64,000 bases of DNA from Tolypocladium sp. Sup5 PDA-1. Its lineage: Eukaryota > Ascomycota > Sordariomycetes > Hypocreales > Ophiocordycipitaceae. The position numbers were made by a program, and so were the translations under genes. The stretch spans positions 1,520,713-1,584,712 of the forward strand of contig JPHH03000001.1 in NCBI GenBank assembly GCA_000750105.3, given 5' to 3'. Under the pieces are notes generated by a model that saw nothing but the letters and a program-made list of their open reading frames with translations, was not told the origin of the DNA and made no database searches. Positions 11,554 to 22,210 of this stretch are shown here, one piece after another (the stretch's first letter is position 1; every line of letters begins with the position of its first letter).

Positions 11554-13330
11554 TTATTCCACAGCAGGAGCGTGGATCCCGTGTAATCCCACAGCAATGG
11601 GGAAGTCTGCCTCAGCCCGTCCCATCTCAGTCATGGTCTTTGCGTCCAGGCACAGCAAATACGACTTCTGCGCCGAGCCGTCCAAGATCACACTCAGAAC
11701 GATACCATCGTCTTCACCCGTGGCGCCAGGACGTGCCACAAAGATGGGTTCGCCTGGGGAATGTCCCTTAGGACCGCACCAGATGAGCGCATCACGCGTG
11801 TGAAGGTCCGTCTTGACGAGCGAGTCCGCAATCGTGCTGAGTCCGCGGTTGCATGTGCTAAAAACATACCGATATGGCTTGCACGCATAGGCTGGATTAA
11901 TGGTTGGCATTTCGCCGGCATGAGGACCCGGGATGGAAAGGATTTCCTCTGCAGTCGCCGTGGCTACTTCCCCGGGTGTCTGCTGGTTCAGAGGAATCCT
12001 GAACCGCTGGCGCACGAGGCGAGGGTTGATAGTCTTGTACCGCTGGCCTTGGATCCAGTGCTTCTTAGTGGCATCGTTGCGATTCAGAATAACGTCGTAG
12101 TATAAGCACAGCATGATATCGGTTGTATCGAAGTTAATGTAATCCATGCAGATGTCGGTTCGCTTAACATTATTCTCGTCATATACGTACTCCTCGAAGG
12201 CGTTGATCGAGTGGAAGAAGAAGCCTGCAGGGGTAGAAAAGCGGGCGACAACGCCTTTGCCGTGGCGGCGATCGACAACAATCCACTTGGACAGGTTAGA
12301 TTTGTCAAAAGGCTTCATGGCATCGAGGAGATTGCGCTCCAAGGGAATTTTAACTCCGCTCCAGGCGAAATGCGATGATGGGATGCAGAGGACGACGTAG
12401 TTTTCCGTCAAGAAGAAGCTGTGGACATATGCCGGGCTGATACTAGGCTCTGAAACGGTAGCTAAGATATCGGTAGTTCCTGTCGACGCGTTGACGCGGA
12501 AAATGCGATAGGTAGACGATCGACCCAACTCGAGATTGAAGTTGAACATGTCTCCAGTCTTCTCATCCCGCTGAGCGTGAGCGCAAGAAAGAGGACCCTT
12601 GAGGTCTGGGTGAAGGCGGCTCTGGTCGGTAACGCCGAGGGGCTCCAGGGTGTCGGGGTCGATATCCTGAAAGGTATTTTGGTCGGTGGTGAGGAAGACG
12701 TTGTTGCTGCCAGTGCGATGGCCGGACCCAGCGGGCGCCTTGGAGGCCAGGCCGGGTATGTTTCGATGAACGGCGACGTTGTTGTTTATCTGATATGGCT
12801 TGAACAAAGACGTGGCCTTGGCGAACATGCCCACACAGGGATCTGACTTCTGCCCAAAAGAGATACCGGTGCGCCACCCCTTCTTCTTGATGTTCTCGAT
12901 AAGCTCGTCTGCCTGACGCCGAGACGAGTAGGTGACGGCGGTCGCACCGCCTTCCGTAGTGGGCGGGACGATGTCGAATTTGTGCGTGTGCGCAAAGCCA
13001 TCGAACCAGTGCGAGACGTAGTGAGTCCCCCGGCTGGTGTTTTCAATGGCGCTTACTCCAGGCCCGGTACGGTACAAGGCACCGGCTGCCCAGGCTGGGA
13101 CAGACCCTTTGACCTGCAAGTCTAAGGGTCCCCTGTGTTCCTCAAGCCCTACAAACTGAGGTTCATGTCAGCGAATAGAGGCGCGCCTGATGGGTCGAGG
13201 GTTGCATTACACCAGCCTCGTTGGGCCAATCTTTCCAGGACTCGTTGAGCAAGTTGTCCATGGCCAGCTGCGCGTCGACCAACTCGTCCTCCACGGTGCG
13301 GTGGTGGGTGCTTGTGGCGTTGAGGGCCAT
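11554..13330 (-). CDS. Carotenoid cleavage oxygenase family protein (RPE65/CCD)
   Basis: Two exons on the minus strand (13330-13211 and 13155-11554) join in phase through a 55-base GT-AG intron, giving about 573 residues. The first exon (start MALNATST) ends NEAG and the second begins FVGLEEHRGPL, as fungal carotenoid oxygenases do. Family landmarks follow: GALYRTGPG, THYVSHWFDGFAHTHKF, CAHAQRDEKTGD, YVHSFFLTENYVVL and FFFHSINAFEE. Several of these His residues are candidates for the four that hold the non-haem iron. The last iron ligand should lie near the GLHGIHAP end. The enzyme uses O2 to split a conjugated double bond in a carotenoid, apocarotenoid or stilbene; which one cannot be read from sequence. 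No carotenoid synthesis genes or opsin lie nearby, so it is not in the classical car cluster. Confidence 0.88.
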
Positions 13331-14911
13331 AGTGAGGGTGTTTGCTGGAGGATTGTTTGCGGATGATGAGCGAGCAGCGTTTGTTGATGCAAGGAAGCAA
13401 ACTGAGGAGCCGCTTGGTTTTTATGTTGCTGGCGCAACCTGGGTTGATCGTATGACTGAGCTGACTGACTCCCAACAACCTGCCGGCGATGACAGATTGA
13501 CAGTGCAGCTACGCAACCAGGTACGTGCCCGCCTTGCGAATGCGACATGGGGAGCTGTGAGCAGGGAGCGCCCCGACGTCGTTCGAGTTCTGAAAGTTGT
13601 GCCTATTCCGGTGCAGCTCGAAGCATTCGAGGCCTCCTAGCCCCGGACCCCGGTCCATTGATCCTGAGAAGGCTGAGATGCGCGATGTTGGTTGCCCTCC
13701 CGCTCCTGCAGTAGGGCTCCTCGCACTCGGACTCGGACCCGACCGAGGGGCTAGGGTGGTATTAATCAGTAACTGCAGACTGGACGATGGACCAACGACT
13801 CGGCGTCTCCTCTAAGGGGTAAGTTATGGGTAGACCCCGTCACTTCGGCTGTGTCATCCGGTATCGTGGGGTACTGGACTTGCTGGAGCCTGGCATCTGA
13901 CGATATCTGCATGCCGAAATGGGCAGCTCGGCTGACGCGGAGGTGACGGTGCGCATCCCTTTTGAGCATGCCATTCGAGCCATTAAGATGATGAAGAATG
14001 ATGAAGTGGACTGCGATTTACGTAGCCACTACTGGTGCCAAGGCCCTCGGTGATTTACGAGTATGCAAGCGAGATGGTGAAGTCGAGGTTTGCGGCTAAG
14101 ATTGAGTGGGGAAGGATGGAGGGAGAGATTGTGACCCAGACGGATCACGTTAGCAGGACCCAGTCGCTCCGTCGCTCTTGCCTTCCTCAAGCAAGATAAT
14201 TCGAGATCTACGGATAGCCTGAAACCATTCGCAGGCAAGTGCGAAGGATGCGCTTACCCCAGTTGATCTCCAACTGCGAGGGATTGAGGAAAGAGCCGTC
14301 ATAATCCGAATAATATTTGTTTGTTCAGTAATCCGTTATGCACATTGACCAAATTGCGTACGAGGGGTATCAGGTGCTATCGCGTAATATGCCTATGAAG
14401 TAGTGATGTCCATATCAGTCATGATGAACTGTCACTCTTGTGTTCCGGCTTCGAGTTTAAAATCTCTCCTTCGTCTGTAGTGCCGTGAGGTTATGGGACC
14501 ACGTTCTTCGGCACCTGTGTCAGTTGAGCGGGAAACAACCTGGAACTGCATGTCCTAAATTCCTCACAAACATATGTCCAGTCTGAAGTCTGTCCGGGGC
14601 TTTCGTCCTGAAACAATTGTTCAGAGGAATTGCTCAGCTACCTCCACGCATTGTCCCATCCAGCCTGCTCGACAGCAAACGCATTTTGAGATTATTTGAT
14701 GATTTGGGGGCAGCGCTGCCGGCTTTGAGCCGAAGTACGCACCTTAGGTCAGGTGCTACCGTAAGTTAATCGAGAGTTCGGACAATTACGTTTATCCGCC
14801 TGATACTCCGTACCCCGCACCAAATGGCCGAAGATAAACAGGCGGAAGTCGCAATGATTAGAATACATTCGTTAATGAACTGGGTCGCAACCCATTAGCT
14901 CACACCTACCC
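13331..14911. other. Intergenic region
   Basis: About 1.6 kb with only short unsupported frames. I see no homologous motif, tRNA-like B box or clear repeat. It contains the promoter of the carotenoid oxygenase at its left end and that of the ankyrin gene at its right end. Confidence 0.45.
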
Positions 14912-15637
14912 ATGATGCTGCGTCTACCGAACGAACTTCTTCAAGCTATTGCCACGGAGCTAGAGTTTGAGAGAGATATCAATGCACTAACTCGAACAAA
15001 CTACCGGCTCTTTTCTTGCCTTGACCATTTTCTATATTGCCGCAATATACAACAGTCTAGCAGCTCAGCACTCAAATGGGCTGCTATCCATGGCCGAGAA
15101 CGAACGACTAAGAAAGCGCTAGACTCCGGTGCGTCGGGTATGGGCGAGGCGTTGGTATTATCGGCAGAGAATGGGCACGAAGGAGTGACAAGGATTTTGC
15201 TCTCTATCTACACCCCCAATGGAGATATAGAGACTAAATACGGTCAAAGCGCGCTTTTACGGGCCACGTCTACGGGGCATAAGTCTATTATTAGGCTTCT
15301 GCTAGACTCAGGAAAGGTCGAAATTGATTCGAGGGATAACGATGGCCGAACACCGCTATCGCAAGCCGCGTCCAGGGGATACGAGTCTATTGTCAGGCTG
15401 CTACTAGACACGGGAAAGGTCGAAATCGATTCAAGGGATAACGATGGCCGGACACCGCTATCATATGCCGTATCAATAGGGTCTGAGTCTATTGTTAGGC
15501 TGCTACTAGATATGGGAAAGGTCGAAATCGATTCGAGGGATAACTATGGCCGAACACCGCTATCGCAAGCCGTGTCTAGGGGGTACGGGTCTATTGTTAG
15601 GCTACTACTAGACTTGCGAAAGGCCGAAATCGATTGA
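14912..15637 (+). CDS. F-box-like/ankyrin repeat protein, short and probably truncated
   Basis: The 241-residue frame begins with an F-box-like helix set (LPNELLQAIATELE, RDINALTRTNYRL), as in the large fungal F-box/ankyrin family. About six ankyrin units follow. The last four are 34 residues (102 bases) each and nearly identical at DNA level; GKVEIDSRDN-x-GRTPLS recurs, with phases near 15311, 15413, 15515 and 15617. The frame stops at a TGA that falls inside the start of the next unit, at the codon where earlier copies read TCA or TCG, and recognisable repeat ends soon after. The protein is therefore probably a truncated array. No catalytic domain is present. The near-identity points to recent expansion or gene conversion. 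Confidence 0.6.
   Translation: MMLRLPNELLQAIATELEFERDINALTRTNYRLFSCLDHFLYCRNIQQSSSSALKWAAIHGRERTTKKALDSGASGMGEALVLSAENGHEGVTRILLSIYTPNGDIETKYGQSALLRATSTGHKSIIRLLLDSGKVEIDSRDNDGRTPLSQAASRGYESIVRLLLDTGKVEIDSRDNDGRTPLSYAVSIGSESIVRLLLDMGKVEIDSRDNYGRTPLSQAVSRGYGSIVRLLLDLRKAEID
15311..15637 (+). repeat. 102-bp tandem repeat inside the ankyrin gene
   Basis: Three full copies and one partial copy of a 102-base unit (one 34-residue ankyrin repeat) follow each other with only a few differences per copy. Most differences are synonymous or at the variable positions before RLLLD. Confidence 0.8.
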
Positions 15638-15798
15638 AGGTTATAATCGGATGCGCCGCCAAACGACACTAAACAACGCCAAATGTACATAAAATACAGC
15701 CTTTAACGTGTTTTATATAGCATGCATAAGGCGCCGGGTAGGGCGGGCGGGCGGTCACGGTTGTGCTCTTCGTCGAGACGTCTAAAAGGAGAGGCGAC

Positions 15799-16190
15799 CT
15801 ACTCAGGTAGCTCATAGATCTTGGCGGGAATAGACGTGTACTCCTTGGCCAAGGTCAGCATCCAGTTCGTCAGCGGCGCATCGGCCATGGTCTCCTTGAG
15901 TCCTACGGACTCGGTTGAGTTTCGCGCAATAAACGCAACCATGTCCTGTGCAACGCGCCAGTCTCGGCCACGCGAATGCCTACGTCATGCTCGGTGGGCA
16001 CTTACAAACTCCAACATGGCCCTGATGCGCGCCCCAGGCTCCTTCTTGTACCTCGCAGTTGCTTGGCTGCCCGAGTTACAGCCCTCCTCAGCAGGGTACC
16101 AGTGGAACTCGACTAGCCCGTTCTTGGGCGTGTAGCCGGTCTGAGCCAGAACGCGGAACGCTCCCAACGCTGTATCCGCATCGCGAGCCC
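15799..16190 (-). pseudogene. Remnant of a secreted M28 leucine aminopeptidase (LAP type)
   Basis: Two short exons on the minus strand (about 16190-16006 and 15945-15799) are separated by an intact 60-base intron starting gtaagt. Together they encode only the middle of a fungal M28 aminopeptidase: EFHWYPAEEG, then MLEF joined to DMVAFIARNSTES, then LTNWMLTLAKEY and a stop just after IYELPE. In functional relatives the first motif normally reads WYAAEEGG and holds the catalytic Glu and zinc ligands. Here Ala is Pro and the second Gly is Cys. The N-terminal signal, the propeptide and the C-terminal zinc-binding part are missing. I treat it as a relic. The neighbouring ankyrin array is also cut off, so the interval 15.6-16.2 kb looks like a junction of fragments. 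Confidence 0.65.
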
Positions 16191-17075
16191 GATTAGTAAG
16201 GTATCACAGGCCCTAATGGCCGAAGATAAAAGGAATCACTTTTCCCTCTCAATTAGCTAGAAATCCAGAGACTTTACATGCCAATTGCATCACTCATCGG
16301 CTGATAGCAGGGGTCGGAAGTTGAACGAGTAGAGGCAGCGCTTGCAAAATAGCGTTAGCTAAGCCCGTTGGCAAAGTACAGACGCTTCTAGTAAGCCTCA
16401 AAGTAATAAAGGGACAGGCGCAAAATGCATTAAAACGAGGCGACGAGGAGAATATATGCGGCGTACGGCGAAGGGTATAGGACCGTAGACGTACCGGAGC
16501 ATAGGACGGGCTGTCTTTAGGGCGAAATACGAGTCCACGAAAGAAAGGATTGGCGCAGGCAGGAATAGAGATAGAGACAGGGAAAGAAGGCGGGATGGTC
16601 GACTGACCTAAAGGGGCAGGGAAAGAGTAGAAGAGAAGTCAAGAGTATAAGTCGACGGAGGATAGAGGTCGGTTTATTTTTACGGGCGGCCGACGATGGA
16701 GGCGGCTTACCCGATTGGGGATGCTACCAAACCCGGTGGGTGCAACAGCGTAATTATTCCAGGCTACGGAGTAGTCCGTACTTTGGACGGAGTACAGATA
16801 AATTAAGTCTAGAGGCGCAACTGAGGCAGGGGTAAGACGCGGCACAGCAGACCTTTCAGTACTCGTACCTATGCAGATCCCATCAAACTTGGGTGCGGGC
16901 CCTCCATCTTCCGTCTTGGAACTTTTGGAAGCAAAACGCGAGAGTACGTTTCTTGCCAAACGCAAGAAGCCGACAATCACAGCCACCAAAAAGGGGGGAA
17001 ATAAGAGAAGAAGAACGGACGCACACACACACAAGCACATACACACGGCCAGGGACACACAGGTCTCACTCGAAG
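16191..17075. other. Intergenic region upstream of the flavin monooxygenase
   Basis: No gene is supported. The sequence is purine-rich on the plus strand between about 16420 and 16640. A CA-rich simple repeat (cacacacacacaagcacata) lies at about 17022-17041, in the presumed 5' UTR of the monooxygenase. Confidence 0.4.
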
Positions 17076-18424
17076 ATGGGTGATTCAAAGCCTGCAGCCC
17101 CTACCACGGACAAGTTCCGCATCGCCATCATCGGCTCGGGACCGATTGGCAAGTTGCTTGCCTGCTCCGCAGCGCCGCACCCGCAAATCCAGCTCGTGCA
17201 GTACGAGGCGGACGTGCTACCGCTTCGCCCATCGTTTGGCTATGGCGTCGGGCCACAGACCCTGCACGTGGCAAAGGTGCTCAACCCAGAGCTCGGTCGG
17301 CAGCTCGAGGAGCAGTGCTACACGGCGCCGGTCTGGATGCGGTGGTGGCATGGCGGCGACGAGGACCGGCTCATCGCGGACGTCGAGGTGCCCGAGGGCA
17401 AGGTGTTCGGCCGGCTGGGCCGGGAGGAGCTCATGGGCCTGCTGGACGACTCACTGCCCGAGGGGATGAGCAAGGACGATATCCAGCACGGCAAACGGCT
17501 GGTCGACGTGCGCAGCACCGGCCCGCAGCAGATAGAGCTCTCCTTCCAGGACGGTACCAAGGACGCCGTCAACGCCGTGTGGGCTGCCGACGGCGTGAAC
17601 TCGCTCTGCCGGAAGTTCGTGCAGGGAGACGCCTACCGACTGCCCGGCTACACGGGCTTCCTCGCCTTCCGCGGCAAGGTGGACGCAAAGAAGGTGGCTG
17701 AGCTGGTCGGCAAGCCGTTTGCGAGCGAGACGTACTGCTTCATCGGCGTCAAGGGCTGGCACGTCCTTATCTTCCCCATCGAGCACGGCACGTTCACCAA
17801 CGTCGCGGCGTTCTGCTTGGAGCCGGAGCAGAAGCGGCTGGGGCGGGCCAACGAGGTCACCATGGACGAGCTCCTGAGCTACTTCCCCAGGCGCAATACG
17901 AAGGTAGACACCTTGCTACGGGTAAGTAGCCGCGTGTAGATCCCATACCGTACATGTCGCTTTGGAGAAAAGCAGAAACGCTGACAGTACATGGATTGCA
18001 GCTCGTCCGAACCGACACCCCCGGCGGTTGCCAGCGCCTCGAGCTCTCTCATATGGAGCGGCTCGAGACCCTCGTCAACCCGGAGCTCTGCATGACGACG
18101 TTCGGCGACGCAGCCAACGCCATGACCCCGCACATCGCCGGCTCCATGTCGTGCGGCTTCATCGGCTGCACGACTTTTCTGCACGAGGAATGGAACCCAC
18201 GCGTGCTGTCGGGCCAGCTCCCGGCGGACGCGTCCAACGTCGACATCGCGGCCGCCGTGGTCGAGGCGTCGCGGAGGTACGAGGCGAAGCACCTGCCGCT
18301 TGCCCAGAAGCTCGTCGACATTTCGGCAGAGCAGGGCCCGCTCTGGAGCGGCGGCATCACAGACGTCAAGACGCTCCGGGAGCGGCCGCTGTTCCTGTGG
18401 TGTTCTGCGGACGATAAGCGGTGA
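17076..18424 (+). CDS. FAD-binding monooxygenase (PheA/UbiH class, salicylate-hydroxylase-like)
   Basis: Two exons (17076-17921 and 18002-18424) join in phase, giving about 422 residues. The nucleotide-binding motif IAIIGSGPIGKLLA (GxGxxG) is near residue 20. A mid-protein segment RSTGPQQIELSFQDGT is followed by VWAADGVNS, and the second flavin motif FGDAANAMTPHIAGS binds the FAD ribityl chain. Group A flavoprotein monooxygenases use NAD(P)H and O2 to hydroxylate small aromatic or polyketide substrates in the cytosol; this substrate is unknown. In the second motif the usual His of DAAH is Asn. The upstream frame extends before ATG 17076, but that part is low-complexity UTR-like sequence. It converges on an ACS-family permease only 241 bases away, which suggests an uptake-and-hydroxylate pair. 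Confidence 0.85.
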
Positions 18425-18665
18425 AGGCGGATGACGAAGGGGGAGCGGAGTATCATCGTCAACAGAACGAAAGGCACGGCATGGGCGGCCTGTAGAGGCA
18501 AAGAATGCATGTAAGCCAAACACGAATGCCGTTCGTTTACGATTCGCTCGTGAGCGGCCTCTTTTCTGTTATTCAAACAGGAGACATGAAACGGCAATAC
18601 TACAAAAGGGGGGGAAGAGGAATCAAATTACTACAGAATATGCGCAAAATCTATTCCAAGCGCTT

Positions 18666-20261
18666 TTACGACCGGTACCTAAAGACCATACCGCTACTCA
18701 GGCCCTCGACCTTGTCCGAGGAGCGGCTGAGTTTCTTGTTGTGCAGCTCTATGTAGAGCCAGGTGGCGGCGGTAAGCCCGGCAGCGACGCAGGTCAGGAT
18801 AAGGCCGTCAGTCATACCCGCGGAGTAGTAGGGCGCCTCCGAGGTGCGGAAGATCCAGGCGGAGACGAAGCCGGCGACATTACCGACGCCGATAACGAAC
18901 CCGGAGCCGACGGCCTTCTGCAGCGGGGTGGCGAGATTGAGCGACGTCAGCGTCCAGACCATGGGCAGCGAGCTATACGTGCCTATAGACACGAAGTATA
19001 GACCGAGCATCATGACGGGCCGGCTGAACTGCTTGGGGAAACGAAGGATAGCGTAGCCAATAATCTAAGCGGCGTAGAGATATTAGAAGAAGGAATTTCT
19101 GGGAAGAAGACAAATCAAGACTAGGCGGTACTCACGGTGAAAACATAGCCGGTAATGGCGAAGGCGGAGCGGTGGTTGGTGCGATCGGCGAGCCAGGCGA
19201 CCAGCAGACAGGCAGCGGCTGACACAACGAATATCGGCACGACCTGGCCCTGGATCTCGGGTGTTGACATCTTGGGGTAGAAGGCTTTGACGAACGACGG
19301 TGCGAAGATGGCAACCGAGTAGGTGGTTGTGCAAGTGAACATGTAGAGCGAGGCCCAGGCATAGTTGAGGATGTTGCTGAAGAAGATCTTACATTCGGCA
19401 ACCACGCCGATGGTGGAGACGCGCGACTCAACGCTGCTGGCGATGATATCCTTCTCCTCCTGGGTCAGGAAGGTGGACTTCTCCGGACGACCGACATTGC
19501 TGTAGCAGCAGGCCAGCCCGATGGCGATAGTCAGGCAGCCTTCGACCAGGAAGATCCAACGCCAGCCGTGCCAGCCGTTGTTGCTGTTGATCTCGGCAAT
19601 GGCGAAGGCCAGGATGTTGGACACGATGTTGCTGATGATGTTGGCCACCATTAGCATCGACATGCGCCACTGCATGTGGGTGGACGGGTAGTAGAGCGAC
19701 AGGACGAAGACACAGCCGGGAATCAGGCCAGCATCAAAAATGCCGATGACGAACCGCGTCGCCAGCAGAGCGCCGTAGGTCTGGTCAAACGCCTGGCCCA
19801 GGGTCACAACACCTAGGGTGACTTGTTAGCTCTCGTCCAGTGCCGCTGCGCAGGAAGAAACAAGGCAAGCTCTCACCTAGGCCCACGGTGATCAAACTCA
19901 GGTAGCGCATGTAGCTCAGGTTGATTTCGGTCTCCAGCCACTTCATGAGCAGGTTGCTTGGTACCTCGAACAGAATCAACATGACCAGCGGCATGGCGAT
20001 GGCCAGGAAGACCTTCATGGCGTCAAGGTGAAGGTCTTTCGGCAGCTCCTGGATCAGAGCGGCTCCGATATTGGTGCGGCCCATCAGCGACAGGAAGTTG
20101 AGGAAGAACATTGGCGTCAGGATGTGCAGGTCGAGCTTCAGGCACAGCCTTTCCTTGAACAGCGCCCTGGCATCGGCCACGGGCATCGCAGGCGAGCCGC
20201 TGCCGTCGACGTCGTTGGACGTGACGACGGCGTCCTTTTCCGGCTCAAATGAAGAGCTCAT
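18666..20261 (-). CDS. MFS permease of the anion:cation symporter (ACS) family
   Basis: Three exons on the minus strand (20261-19877, 19812-19136, 19064-18666) join in phase with GT-AG introns, giving about 486 residues. Landmarks of the ACS (allantoate/nicotinate/vitamin permease) family are visible: RLCLKLDLHILT and an NFLSLMGRTNIGAA segment at helix 1, FEVPSNLLMKWLE after helix 2, RFVIGIFDAGLIPG in helix 4, GWRWIFLVEGCLTI in helix 6 and RTNHRSAF between helices 8 and 9. It should import an organic anion across the plasma membrane. Paired with the monooxygenase next door, the cargo could be an aromatic acid; that is inference. The start is the first ATG and gives the usual charged cytoplasmic N-terminus. 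Confidence 0.87.
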
Positions 20262-21122
20262 TACCTCCGGCAGCCGTGGATATTGCTTTGCTCTCTTTGG
20301 AAACCTGTCTCGTGACGTCCTGGCGGATTGGATGGGAGTGGCTGGCTGCTGCGATCGCGTGCTCGCGCAGCGCGTCCAACTCCTGACCTCCCTGTCTCAC
20401 CAAACCGTATCGTACCTCTCCCCTCACGCCTGTATGGGGTAGGGAGATCTGGAACGTCGTCAGTGGACAGCAGGCGTTGTGAGGGGCAAGTCGAGGGCGA
20501 AGGGGAACGGGAGGGCAGCCGTGCGTCTCAACTTTCTCCAGTAACAGTGTGAGACGGACTCAAGCACTGCGTTAAAGGAAAAGGTTGCATGGCTCAAGAG
20601 GCAGAAGAGCAGAAGGGGCCACGAGTGTGTTTGCAGGGAAGATGCCGAATATGCGGCCGCAATGACGGCCTGCTGGTGATGTGCCCGCGACGATTGCCCC
20701 ATCGGCTTTGGCGCGAGAGCTGGAGAGGAACCCGACTGCGCCGCAGCGCCCAAGGCCGTCAAACTCGACGAAATTTTCGCGGTGAGTGGGAGGGTTGCAC
20801 CCAGTGCATCGGCAAGCAGATTGGTGGCCAGCTGCAGGCCATGGAAAGAGGAAGCTGCAGCGAAGCCCCGACCGGGTTTCGGGGCGGGGCCCCCGGAAGG
20901 ACAGCCCGGGCCGGGTAAGACCAATGCAGCGGACAGGGATCCGCAAGCCCAGAAAGGGCAACGGCCGACCCGATCTTCCGGGCGACATGATACCTCCACT
21001 GCGCCCTACGGAGCTACGCCACTGATTGGTCAAAGGATGGGGGCCTTTTGCGTACGGGACCTTACTACCAGCACTTATAAAACGCCCTGAATCCTAAGCC
21101 ATACACTGAGACGACTCCAATA
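20262..21122. other. Intergenic region
   Basis: GC-rich sequence with overlapping open frames on both strands, none with a recognisable domain. A TATA-like cacttataaaacg lies near 21072-21084, about 50 bases before the Q-rich decayed frame that follows. Confidence 0.4.
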
Positions 21123-21710
21123 AAAGCTTGTTGGTTCGACGACACCCTTCGGCCGCAACAGCCGCAACAGCATCCTCATTCCAACCCCCACCAGCTCTCA
21201 CAGCAACACCAACAACAGCAAGGCGCTATCGAGTACCGTAGTCCGAACTACGTCGAGGAGCGGTCGAATCAACCGTAGAGTAGTTCATTATGGCATGACG
21301 CCGGTTTACCAAAAACTTATACCGTTTTCTACAATAACGCTGATGAGTCCGACCTAGCGCCAGGCTTGTGTCCTCCTTCATGCCATCTCCATTCCCTTGC
21401 GGCACGGCCGCCACCCTCTTCTGAACCCTGTTGTTCACTGTGCCCCTACTACGCCGCTCCCTGCTGGCCGCCCCGGCCTAATACTCCGGCTGTCTACGAG
21501 TATTAGATAGACCAACTCCTTCTGGTCTTCTGCTCAACTTGGCCGCAGCAACAGGGCACTTCGCCTCCTGCATCGGCGTCCCTGGACACTAGCAAGCCTG
21601 TTCTATTACCCGAGTTTATCCCAGAACGTCGGGCAGAAGCGTATGATGTGATCATGACCGTCTTGACAGACCGTGACCCCCGGGCAGAGCAGCCCTCTTC
21701 CTATGGTTAA
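21123..21710 (+). pseudogene. Gln/Pro-rich reading frame interrupted by two TAG codons
   Basis: One frame from about 21123 to TAA 21710 stays coding-like across nearly 600 bases. It begins with a short segment and a Gln/His-rich tract (PQQPQQHPHSNPHQL), and closes with LPEFIPERRAEAYDVIMTVLTDRDPRAEQP. Its only interruptions are TAG codons near 21276 and 21510. The middle part (Cys/Pro-rich) looks less like protein, so an intron or local decay is possible. No family is recognised and no ATG begins the frame. I list it because the TAG-only pattern recurs elsewhere in the window. Confidence 0.3.
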
Positions 21711-22210
21711 TCTATCCTTCTTCCTCGTCTCCCCGTGATTCCGACGGAACGGCATTGCCCTGCGCAGCCTAGGCCTGAGACGCCAAAGTCTGTCAGCACA
21801 CCTATATGAGGCGGTTTCCGGGGACCCTTCTGAATCCCATTTCATCTCGTAACGACATTGGCTCGACGGCGACGCCAGGAACAGCAACCAGCACAACCAT
21901 ATACAGGCCAGGGGCATGCTTCTAGCTCCACATCCCTGATTTAACTCCGTTGGCACCTGTCACACTTGCAAGCTACGCTGGCGATCGTACATCCCCCCCT
22001 CCCCCAAATAAAAAAACGAAAAAGATTTGATGTTCATTCGCGCAAATTTGGAGAAACTCTAGTCTGGCCTTCCTCCTCCTCCCCCTCCCCGGTCGAGATC
22101 AGAGGGCTCATTGTCTCCTTGTTCTTCCTTGTTCTCTTTTTTTCCTCGTCTACACTATCATTGCCTTCGTTCATGTCAACGGCCAGCCTCATTTTCAGCA
22201 GAGTGTCGCC

